Assembly (NCBI GenBank): GCA_019828595.1
Contig: JAHQRK010000003.1
Location: forward strand, 1,426,001 to 1,490,000
Source of the DNA: Aphanomyces cochlioides
Lineage: Eukaryota; Oomycota; Saprolegniomycetes; Saprolegniales; Verrucalvaceae
DNA length: 64,000 nucleotides
Direction of reading: 5' to 3'
Shown: piece after piece, positions 1-9,020 of the stretch
Position numbering within the stretch: position 1 is the stretch's first letter
How the letters are laid out: the number at the start of each line of letters is the position of its first letter
Position numbers and translations under genes: made by a program
The notes under the pieces: generated by a model
The model's input: the letters and a program-made list of their open reading frames with translations, nothing else
Databases searched by the model: none
What the model was told of the DNA's origin: nothing

Positions 1-426
1 ATCTTCATCCAGCAGCAACATCTATCGCATGGGCTGATAGCTCTATGTTGGATTTTACCGTTATCACTTCAGTCACGATTGATCTATTCCGGCTTTGCTG
101 AAAGGCCTAACGCAATGGAAAACTTGATAAGGACTAGGGAATGGACTTCTGCCTGACTGATATCGATGCAACCTTGTTTATCGAGAGTGATCTCGACGTG
201 GTTGTGGCGGCGCGTGGCCCTTACAGTCACGACTTTTTCTGGCAATTATCAACAATTGTCAAAAAATGTCAAAAATTAACTGATAAAGTCTACAAAATTT
301 TCAGGAGCTACTTCGAAGTATTAGAAGATTTTAGTAGTATTGAATAATTATTTAATTCGTTAATTTTTTTAGATTTCCTGGTGTGACCTTTCACTGCGAT
401 CCTTCAATTTATTCTGCACCGACACG
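1..426. other. window edge, no supported gene
   Basis: No frame here resembles a known protein. A 68-codon open frame at 141-347 is preceded immediately by an in-frame stop and ends in AT-rich sequence, so it is not called. The 3' half (about 240-370) is AT-rich and probably serves as the promoter and 5' leader of the dynein light chain gene that starts at 427. Confidence 0.4.
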
Positions 427-738
427 ATGGGAGAAGCACCAAGCTGGCAGCATATGTGGGGAGCGCGCGTCAAGATGCCTTGTGATATGGAAGATGACGT
501 GCTGGAAGATGTGATCAAGCATGTCACGCAGCGGCTCAGCCAATATGACACGGAAGAATGGGAAAAGAAGGGTTTGCAAGTGTGCGAAGACATTCGCGAG
601 CACCTCGACAAGACTTGGGATCCACATTGGGTCGTCTGCATTGGCCGCAATTTTGGCTCGTATGTTACGCACGTCACGCGGCATTTTGTCTACTTCTATT
701 ACAATGAAAAAGCAGTCCTAGTTTATAAAGCTGGTTAA
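427..738 (+). CDS. dynein light chain, LC8 type
   Basis: Single-exon 103-residue protein. The C-terminal half carries the LC8 signature: a DPHWVVCIGRNFGSYVTH stretch, then a beta-strand HFVYFYYNEKAVLVYKAG, matching the family pattern (W.C.VGRNFGSYVTHET, then a hydrophobic strand ending in K-S/A-G). LC8 proteins are about 89 residues; this one has some 12 extra N-terminal residues and a more acidic helix region, so it is a divergent paralogue rather than canonical DYNLL. The family forms homodimers that bind linear motifs, in cytoplasmic and axonemal dynein and in unrelated hubs. The stop codon overlaps that of the convergent ankyrin/FN3 gene at a shared TTAA. Confidence 0.9.
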   Translation: MGEAPSWQHMWGARVKMPCDMEDDVLEDVIKHVTQRLSQYDTEEWEKKGLQVCEDIREHLDKTWDPHWVVCIGRNFGSYVTHVTRHFVYFYYNEKAVLVYKAG

Positions 739-1817
739 TGCACCTTACGACAGTCACTTGGGCTTTCGTCAGAATTGTCACCAGTAGTTGGCGTAGCAAA
801 TTGCTCAATTGCACTCCATTCGCCCCGTCCGATAGCATTTTGGGCTCGGATTTGTACTTCATACGTTGTCTTCAATTGTAAACCATCAATTGTGCAGCTC
901 TGCTCATCATGAAGACGCGAATGTGTCGCCGTGTGGCTTCTCCAGCCTCTCACCTACGATATCTTGAGATGAAAAGACTCAAAGACTGGAGCATGCCATG
1001 GACTTATCGCCTGGAACGTAGGTTCGATAGCGAACTTCATACTTTTCGATCATCTTGCCATTGCTCAGTGGTGTTGACCACCGCAAATAAATGATGCATT
1101 TGCGCATGACATGCGGCACACGCTTCTCAATCAGCCGCAGTACACCTTTGCTGTCCTCTTCAGCAACTTGGATATGGCGAAAGATGTGCTCTGTGGTAAT
1201 ATGGCACTGGAAGTTTGGCTTTCCTGGTGCGTCGGGAACTAAAACGATGAACAAAAGCATGAAACGATGGGAAAGACAAAGGTAGTACTCTTAGCGGGCT
1301 CTTTGAGCAGCCTTCGACATTCATCGATGGCATTTGGGTCCATGGCATGCTCACCACACATATCCAAAGCAGTTTGTCCAAGGTAGCACGTTGTTGTCCT
1401 GAAGTATTTGGTCATTTTACTTCCGTACTCGTCCTCTTACCTCTCAGCTCCATGCTTCAGCAACCACCGAATAAGCTTGGGATGTCCAAAAACCGATGCT
1501 ACAAACAGCGGAGTCGCATCTTGGAGCTGCCACCTAGCAGACTGGAATAAAGAGCAAACAAGGTAAAGTAAACCAGTGCATAGTCTCCCATTCCAGCTTG
1601 CCGCGACTTATGTGCGTTGTGAACTTTGGTGCGATAGCTTCAACATTGCTTGTTACATCTCGCACCATGACTACAACGCCAACGATTTGAAATCTCGAGA
1701 CTGGCTGGATTCAATACTGTCATAATCGCCTTGAATAAGTGCTCGTAGCAGCGTTACACGCCAAGGCTCGTTGCCTTCCTCCTCCGGGTCAGTCGACGAC
1801 ACGGTCTTGTAGGTCAT
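735..1817 (-). CDS. ankyrin repeat plus fibronectin type III protein
   Basis: Multi-exon minus-strand gene. The N-terminal part carries ankyrin-like repeats: about 1520-1435 encodes DATPLFVASVFGHPKLIRWLLKHGA and about 1400-1300 encodes a TALDMCGEHAMDPNA unit. The C-terminal part is one FN3 domain: PDAPGKPNF near 1235, a YEVRYRTY strand near 1030, and TTYEVQIRAQNAIGRGEWS near 850-790. An intron of about 65 nt interrupts the FN3 domain. The start is uncertain. ATG 1817 (MTYKTV) is preferred because the in-frame ATG at 1961 overlaps the stop of the antiporter gene upstream on the same strand. Exon joins in the ankyrin part are approximate. Probably a cytosolic protein-interaction adaptor; the partner is unknown. 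Confidence 0.65.
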
Positions 1818-1953
1818 TCGTGCTTGGATCCCCGATTTGTAACTTTGCCATCCAGGCCGTTTCACCTTGCGCCTTTCCAACTTGAAATCTTCCAACTTCC
1901 AGCAAAACCCAAGACAGCACTCAAGACAATTAGATGCTTCTTCTCTTTGAAGT

Positions 1954-4284
1954 TTATACATGCTCTATGTTGTGACGCTTGTGATTTGATGACGGCAGCA
2001 TTTCGTGGCCGCTCTCGTCATCTTCAAATTCGGATTTCTCTTTCAGCACTGAGGCAAAATGAAACGTGTTTTGCTCGTTGAGATTCCGATGGAGCACTGG
2101 CGACAGACCGAGGAATATCGACGTTGCAGCAAGGAACTGAAGATACATAGGCCGAGACACGAGTTGAGTCGCATGGGCTTTGATCATGAAAATGAGCGCC
2201 ACTTCACCCACTTGACATAGACTTAGTGCTGCTTTGATTGATTTTTGAAATGGAATTTGAAAGAATGACATGATGGACGTCACCAGCGTCACTTTGATCA
2301 TACACACACAAATCATCATGGCGAACACGATGCCACAATTCCGCAGAAAGAACACCTACAGAATAGTTTACACAAACCCATTGGGAATATATTCGTACCG
2401 GATTCAAAATCATGCCAATACATGCAAAGAACATGCTGCCAAACAAGTTATCAAGCACACGAATCGATGACAAGGTCGCTTTCAAGTTGCTCGAGCCTTG
2501 AAACGCCAACCCAGCGAAGAAGGCTCCACATTCCAGCGATAGCCCCACAGTCTGCTCATTCATAAGGAGGCATAGACTTATCAAAATGTTACCTCTGTGA
2601 AGAGGGACATGAACAAGCACACAGATACAATTCCAAGCAAGACCAATGGTGCCTGATGCAACTTTTCCATTGAAACCAAAAATTCCAGAAGTGAGGGCAC
2701 GACATACCTATGACAACACAATGATGAGAGAGTTAACTCGTGACTGAATAAATCAGGAGTACCGATGCATTGCAACAGTAAAGACAACCACGGCTGCGTA
2801 GGCGACGAATGTCTTGATCACAGAGACCGTGATCCATCCAGATTTGGCAGCAAACCATTCAGGAGTTGCCAAGACAAAACTCATCAAGATATCTTGGATA
2901 GCAATTATGGCAGATACAAGCTATACAGGGTATTGGTCAGCGTAAAATGTGGAGTGAGATCTACCCGGCCAAAAGATGTCTGACGAAAGTTGTAATGGCG
3001 AATATACTCTGACAGAGGCGCCGTCGATGTGAAACAAACGCCTGCACCGACAATTATGCCTTCAGATATCGATGGAGTCTATGAAAACTGTTATGCTTGC
3101 AACGTTAGACGTGTGATACCCAGCCGAGTGTTACGGCCAAGAGGGAGACTGACACGATGGTACATGCCACGTAGAGAATACCACTGATCAGGTACAGTTT
3201 AAATACTTCGTCTGATCGGTGAAGGGAATACTCGGCACCATGGGCTATATCATCGGTCATTCAACGAGATAAGTCGGGCTCAACTTACCGAAGAGCAAAA
3301 AGATAGTGCCGAATAAAGAGATCGTCTCGACTTCTTTGAAGTGATGGACTACGCCAAGCCCAGATGGACCAACAACGGCTCCACCGACTAAATATCCGAC
3401 CGTCGGTGGCAAGTTGATGGAAGTTGAAACAATCCCACCCACCGCCGACACGCCAAAGAGCAGAGCAATTTGTCCAAGCAATCCGAAGTCGTAATGAAGC
3501 ACCTACGCACCACCATGAGTTCAAGCGCCCCGGAGATCAGAATGCACGGTACCGCTGGGTCAGCTTCGTTCTTGACTTTTTCAAAATGCTGGCGCTGCTC
3601 GTCAGACATGACTTCCATGGTCGAGATGTTTTTTAGCCGTCCGGATTCATAATCCACAGCCGCAGCCCCTCGCTCTTCCAACTCGTGTGCATTTTCCTCA
3701 GCTTCCTGCTTCTTTAAAACTTCTTCCAGCTTCTTCTCCTTCTCCTCTGTATCCTTCTCGACTGTGTCGAGATCGTTCATCGTCAAATTCAAATTTGCAG
3801 CCAATTTGTGCAGGTTCACGCGTACTTCTTTCAAATCATTTGCCAAGCGAGCTTGCAGTGAATCATACGGCCTTTTTCCTTTTTGCTCGGAAAGTTGCTG
3901 GTCCATACTATTGATCCGTGCAATCACCGATGCTTCCAATTGCTCCATCAAGTGTAGCTGCACTTCCAAATGACTCAGTCCTGAATGTGACGGCGTCTCT
4001 GCCGTCGCCTTTGACGTCTGAGCTTCAATGTTTCTAGTATGACCTGTCGTGAGAGGCAGTAGAGATGTTGTCAGCGTTTTTGCAACAACTAACATGGTCG
4101 GTGTTTCTGGATTCCTCGTTTCGGAGACTTCTGTCCTTTCGGTCGACTGTATTGAGTACGCTAAAGTTGCTGGGATGTTCTCAGTGCTATGGACGATCGG
4201 AAAGAAATAGAGGAGAAGAGTAAGAAGTAGGCAGGTCCCCATAGATCGCCGACAAAGGTAGCTCCCGCCGGCAACTGCCTCCAT
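1954..4284 (-). CDS. TMCO3-like cation/proton antiporter (CPA2 family)
   Basis: The N-terminus (ATG 4284, MEAVAGGSYLCRR) has a hydrophobic signal segment, then a lumenal coiled coil rich in Glu/Lys (about 3960-3600). The membrane domain follows from about 3520: LLGQIALLFGVSAVGGIVS, LPPTVGYLVGGAVVGPSGLG and later helices such as ECGAFFAGLAF and VGEVALIFMIK. The GYLLAGxxxGPxGLG-type helix is typical of CPA2/KefB antiporters, and the signal-coiled coil-CPA2 order matches metazoan TMCO3. Several introns of about 50 nt interrupt it. A K+ or Na+/H+ exchange role is a family-level inference. It diverges from ESF2, whose ATG is 112 bp away, so the two share a promoter. Confidence 0.8.
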
Positions 4285-4320
4285 GTCTTCAAAAATGGCT
4301 GCACTTGAAATCATACAGAT

Positions 4321-4363
4321 GATATCCGTACAAGATCCGGTTAATGGTATAAGTATCCGGATA
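4321..4363. promoter_or_regulatory. ATCCGGAT-type site between TMCO3-like and ESF2
   Basis: The 112-bp gap between the divergent start codons at 4284 and 4397 holds a perfect TATCCGGATA palindrome at 4354-4363, with partial copies (ATATCCGTA at 4322, GATCCGG at 4334). The same octamer is clustered in two other divergent promoters in this window, at 33786-33942 and 61401-61499. A transcription-factor site is inferred from position and recurrence only. Confidence 0.45.
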
Positions 4364-4396
4364 CCGTGTGGTTGGCAGTTGATGATCAAATTGGGA

Positions 4397-5485
4397 ATGG
4401 CGCGCAAGGGCAGCAAGGCAACAAAGCGGAATATCAAGACTGTTGATGCTCCTGTGGAAGAAGGAAGTGATTCCAAGGAAGAAATCAGCAAGATTCATAA
4501 AGTTCAAACTGAAAATTCGAGTGAAGAAGCCGCGGAAGATGAGGCTAACCAAGGAGAATCGGACGAAGCTGAAGTTGAAGACGAAACTCAGAGCCAACAA
4601 GGCGATGATGATGAAGAAGAGGCCGACGAAAATGAAAATGATGATGGCGAAGATGAAAATGAGGAGGTGACGGGAGACGGTGATGCCGACGACGATGATG
4701 AACTCGAGAATGACAATGAGGAGCATGAAGGTCAAAGCGGTGAAGATGAAGCCATTGAAAATGGAGACGAGAGCGTGGAAGAAGATGGTGAAAGTGCGGA
4801 AGACAACAACGACAAAAAAAATGCTCCCGAACCACGAAAGCGCAGCTCAAAGGACAAAAAGGATAAAGAGGAGGCGAAAGGTGTCTTGTACATGAGCCGC
4901 GTGCCGCCTTTCATGAAGCCAGACCATGTGCGTCGCTTGTTGAGTGTATATGGGGAAATTGGTCGTATTTACTTGGTCGAAGAAGACAAGACTGCCCGCA
5001 AGCGACGTCTAAAAAATGGCGGTAATCGTCAAGTTAACTTCACAGAAGGCTGGATCGAATTCAAGCGCAAAAAAATTGCCAAGCGTGTCGCCAAAGCTCT
5101 CAATACAAAGCCCATCGGTGGCAAAAAGCGAAGCAAGTATCACGACGACATTTGGAACCTCAAATACCTCAAGGGGTTTCAGTGGAGTCATCTGACTGAA
5201 AAAGTGGCATACGAAAACCGAGTGCGCGATCAAAAACTGCGTCTTGAAATTGCTCAAGCTGCCAAAGAAAATGCTGCGTTTTTGGAACGCGTCGAGCAAG
5301 CCAAGAAGCTCGAGAAAATGGTCGAACGTAAGCACTCGTTGCATCCTGAAACTGCAAACGAGCCTGAAAACATTCGTCGTACGTTCCGCCAACACGTTTC
5401 TGTCGATAAGGCGAACGATGCTTCGCTGAGCAAGTCGGCTGATGTTTTGGGTAAAGTGTTCAAGAAGCGCAAGGTAGAGGAATAA
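4397..5485 (+). CDS. ESF2: ESF2/ABT1-type 18S rRNA processing factor
   Basis: Single exon, 362 residues from ATG 4397. Residues 25-150 are an extremely acidic low-complexity tract (runs of Asp/Glu with Asn). A divergent RRM follows, typical of ABT1/ESF2: GVLYMSRVPPFMKPDHVRRLL, YGEIGRIYLVEED, then GWIEFKRKKIAKRVAKALN, HDDIWNLKYLKGFQW and a basic helix EKVAYENRVRDQKLRLE. In yeast Esf2 binds the U3 snoRNP/SSU processome and stimulates Dbp8; nucleolar localisation is expected. An upstream in-frame ATG at 4283 is rejected because it would overlap the divergent antiporter start and adds 38 residues without family support. The gene ends 23 bp from the convergent P4H stop. Confidence 0.9.
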   Translation: MARKGSKATKRNIKTVDAPVEEGSDSKEEISKIHKVQTENSSEEAAEDEANQGESDEAEVEDETQSQQGDDDEEEADENENDDGEDENEEVTGDGDADDDDELENDNEEHEGQSGEDEAIENGDESVEEDGESAEDNNDKKNAPEPRKRSSKDKKDKEEAKGVLYMSRVPPFMKPDHVRRLLSVYGEIGRIYLVEEDKTARKRRLKNGGNRQVNFTEGWIEFKRKKIAKRVAKALNTKPIGGKKRSKYHDDIWNLKYLKGFQWSHLTEKVAYENRVRDQKLRLEIAQAAKENAAFLERVEQAKKLEKMVERKHSLHPETANEPENIRRTFRQHVSVDKANDASLSKSADVLGKVFKKRKVEE

Positions 5486-5508
5486 GTTAACAAGTACAAA
5501 AAGGTCGA

Positions 5509-7223
5509 TTACAATTCGTCCGAACGTTGTGCGATGGGTACACGGGTATCTGGCAATGTGATCGTTTGAGCTAATCCATCTTGAATCGACAATTTATGAA
5601 CGAGGAGTACTTGGCCATTCTGTCTTCTGAAAGACTATGTGAAATACCTCGTTAGAAGCTCGACTGACATGCTGAAGTACCCATTCATGGCCATGGAACG
5701 AGCCGTATGGAAGGCTATGCGCTGCAGGAATCGTCGCCATCTTGGTCTCCTTCCAGAATAAATCCACTGCAAAGGACGTCGGGTTCACAAATTTGACTTG
5801 AATCTTGTCCTTGCGGTTTTGATGAACAGTGTGCATGTGTTTGTTCCAGACCCACAGGTTTGCTGCCCTAAATTCACCCGTGAGTCCTTGGCAATAATAC
5901 AAATCAACCATTTCGTTCCTTCCAGCACAGGGCAACCACCATGGATGGACATGGGATCCAATTCGCCTTCATAGGAATCATCAATCATTGTCAAATGTTC
6001 ACACTGTACCGCTGGGCTTCTGGTTGTAAAAGAGAATCGCATGTGTCTTGCGGGGATACGAAGCTAGACTATTCCAAACGTGATGAAAGACGACGATAGA
6101 ATTTCACTAACCGAGAGGTACATTTCTTGACCATGTCGTACTCCCAACTATCGCGTCCAAACAGAGAATTTGCAAGTGTCAAGGTTTCTGACGACAAGGG
6201 AGGGTGCTCGTGGCCTTCAGGCATCCAACCATTTGGAAAGACAGTTTGGCCACCGACTGAAACATTGGATAAATACATAAAGACCGTGGCAAAGCGATTA
6301 GAGCCGCCAGTCTTCGGATTCCAGTTCCAATCCAAACTGGTTTGTGGGCTAAAATAGTCTGTGTGGGCAATATACGCCTGTTTTTGTTGGTAACGAAGAA
6401 GTTGCAATCCATCCGACATGTCGTCTTGGTACTTGGCAATGCGCAACAAATCAAACGAGCGCTTTCGAATGCTTATAGCCACATCGCTCACTTGGTCGAA
6501 TGCGTTTTCACTTGTCCGATGCGGGGATGTGATATTTGCTCCACTTACATGGCCCACAGTTGATTTCTTCAATTTGTTATTCACATCGTCAATGGTAAGA
6601 ATCCTGTCAATGAGAAAGTCTGTCTCCTCGTTGTCAAAGAAGTTGTGCACGTGGAAGATACGAGGGCTCTCGCTAAACGATTCCAAGATGATATCCTTCT
6701 TGGTTGGGCTCATTTTGGCTTTAATGTGTACCTTGTGTCCCAACTAAATCAATTGTATTGAGATCGATCATGATATGAGGTACACTACCCGAACAAAAGG
6801 CCACACAAACAAGAGCCCCGGAGCAACTAGATACAATCGCTCTCCTTCTTCAAAGTCACTAAACGTATCTACTAGCATTCCGTTGCCAGTGTACACCCTG
6901 TCGGCAACAATTTTCGACGGTTGGAGATTTGCAAGCTGAATCCCTTCAACTTGAATAAAATCCGAGAGATAAGCAGCCAAAGCTGCACCAGATGCGGCAT
7001 GAGACGCTGTAAGTGTAATGTTGACGCCTCCAATGCTCTGTCCATTGTCAAAGACTGACACAGTTTTTGTGAATGAGGCAGAGACTCCATGCCGTTGCTG
7101 GACGAGAGTCTTAATCTGACCAGCGAGTAGTCCAAAGGTTACTGCAATAGCAAGCAGGGTAAATACAACAACGTAGCTGACTTTGTTGGTGCTTTCCTTC
7201 TTGTCAGGCTTCACTAGAGCCAT
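5509..7223 (-). CDS. membrane-anchored prolyl 4-hydroxylase with VHL-beta-like C-terminal domain (copy 1)
   Basis: Type II membrane protein. ATG 7223 (MALVKPDKKES) is followed by one transmembrane helix (VVFTLLAIAVTFGLLAG), a lumenal region, and an Fe(II)/2-oxoglutarate P4H domain. Metal ligands are visible in HTDYF (about 6365-6350) and IHGGCPVLEGTKW (about 5955-5920), whose Lys binds 2-oxoglutarate. The C-terminus after LWVWNK is a VHL-beta-like domain: VKFVNPTSFAVDLFW, then GSFHGHEW and SFRRQNG. At least five short introns; the first is 6744-6788. The terminal exon reads intact to TAA at 5509. Exon order and domain layout match the copy at 16171-17910. Secretory-pathway proline hydroxylation is the family role; the substrate is unknown. 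It diverges from the PhyH gene at 7519. Confidence 0.85.
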
Positions 7224-7518
7224 GATGATCTCCACTTCCAGCTTTGGCTTTCAAAAAGTTGGAAGCGATCAAATCATTTCAACATAAAAGATGCATTTCA
7301 TTACAACCTCTTTTTAATGACACAATTATGGCACTATATTATAGTCACTAACTATAGTCTGGTATAAGTCATTTCATAATGTCACTAAATAAAGGAGTCA
7401 TTAATTCAAGTTGGCGTTATACCAAGGTAATTAAATACCTTTGATTATTAATATATAGAGGTTGGGTGGATTGCACCTTCTATTTCGAAACTGGATTTCC
7501 ATTGGCTCAAGATCAACC
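7224..7518. promoter_or_regulatory. AT-rich bidirectional promoter region
   Basis: This 295-bp gap separates the divergent P4H copy 1 and PhyH genes. It is strongly AT-rich (about 7300-7460) with short imperfect repeats of ATGNCAC and TATAGTC. No ATCCGGAT site is present, so this divergent promoter differs from the other three in the window. Confidence 0.4.
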
Positions 7519-8591
7519 ATGCTGACAGCAGCGCAAATTGCCGAGTTCCGCGAAAATGGAGTCTTGGTCGTGCCAAATGTGCTCAATGAAGACGAGATCA
7601 ACACTGCAAGGAGCGGTCTACATGCAGAATTGAAGTTGTATGGCGTGGTACTTCCCTGGTTCCAATGCAACGAGAGTAAATGCGAATGTAGGACCACGAC
7701 AACTTGGCTGCCACGGCGCGCAATTTGAAAAGATTGTCGAGCACTGGTGGGGCTGGTGGCATCCTTGATCTCTTCTACCCGTCATGGCGTTTGAAAGTGG
7801 CAGAGAACAGCAAAGTATTTGACGTGATCTCGGATCTATGGGACGCGACATATGCCCGAGCAACGGAACCGACAGATTTGTTTTACCACCCGTTTGGCGC
7901 GTTTCCAGGAAAACAGGGATTTATGTACATTAACCGTGTGTGCTATCGAGTACCCGACACCATATCAAACTTGCCAACCGAAGGCGTGTCCAAGAAAAGA
8001 GCAAAAACGCTCCAACGATCCCTCACCCCGCACGTCGATTGTTGCCCGACCAATTTATACGAAAGTGGCAAGACCTTCCCTCGATGGCGACCTATTCAAT
8101 GCATCACGGTGTTAACACCCAATCTCGAGCCATCCACTGGTGGTTTTGAAGCCGTGCGAGGCTTCCACAAGGAGTTCTCCACGTACTTTGCCTCTTCTCC
8201 GCCTGTGGAGTCAGTACGACCCCCAGTCTGCTTGGGCGATTTTTCGCCTCTACGAATGCAAGAGGACAAACAAGTGATTGCGCGATACGAGCATATTCCG
8301 TGCGATGCTGGAAGTGTCATTCTCTTTGATTGGCGCATTCCTCATGCCAACAGCTATCGCCATGTTGACACGATTCCCCGCGAAGTCATTTACACTGGAT
8401 TCTTGCCAAAGGTGCCCATGAACCAAATCTACGCCAAGGAACAATTGCGTCGATACACAGCTCGCCTACTCCCTGCGGACCATTGGCAAAAAGGCGTGGA
8501 GGACAAAGCAGTCGATGAGACCTTCTCCCCCCACGAGTTTACTCCTCTCGGTCGTCAACTTATGGCCATGGACCCATGGAATGCCGCATAA
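7519..8591 (+). CDS. phytanoyl-CoA dioxygenase (PhyH) family protein
   Basis: Two exons, 7519-7647 and 7692-8591, joined across a 44-nt GT-AG intron, giving 342 residues. The N-terminus MLTAAQIAEFRENGVLVVPN is the classic PhyH opening. The join restores a continuous GVDHDNLAATARNL segment, followed by STGGAGGILDLFY. Iron ligands are seen as HVD in LTPHVDCCPTN (about 8030) and a distal His in FDWRIPHANS; the Arg in REVIYTGF is placed to bind 2-oxoglutarate. The family hydroxylates lipids, small molecules or secondary metabolites; the substrate cannot be read from sequence. It lies between two P4H paralogues, so three 2-oxoglutarate oxygenase genes sit within 12.4 kb. Confidence 0.88.
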
Positions 8592-9020
8592 TTATTGAAA
8601 TTCACTCGATTCCTTGGGAAATTTTACATTACCGGTAAATGAGACGAATATTTTTGACCAATCAAAAGAATAAAATGACTATTCGACCAATCAAAGTGCA
8701 CTTTGACTATTGAACCAAACGAACCGTTTGCCACGTTCATGACAGTGCCAGTATGTGTTTCAGTCGTCCATTAGTAATCGCAGAGTTGTGAGAGACACAG
8801 AGGCTTAAAGAGTCTTTCCCTTGGCCAGAGACTCAGGGAACTATTTCAACTATAACTGTTCGTTCAGTGATGGTCATAGTTTCAACCAATAAATCTATTA
8901 AAGGAGTATTAGCCAATAGAATCGAGTTTTGAAACTAGACTAAGCCAATCAGATATCAATTTCGATCTTTGGGACAGACCTGAGAGAGCGCTAAGTTCAT
9001 TTTCAAAAAGGACAGCTCTG
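8592..9020. promoter_or_regulatory. intergenic region with CCAAT boxes upstream of the SNF2 gene
   Basis: No coding sequence is seen. Five CCAAT pentamers lie at 8658, 8687, 8886, 8913 and 8945, three of them as CCAATCA. An initiator-like TCATTTTC sits at 8998-9005, about 16 bp before the SNF2-gene ATG, and fits the oomycete Inr consensus TCAYTYY. Use as a promoter is inferred. Confidence 0.45.

Noticed and set aside
4283..4396. Upstream in-frame ATG for ESF2
   Set aside because: It overlaps the divergent antiporter start codon and adds residues with no family support; the stretch instead holds promoter-like ATCCGG sites.
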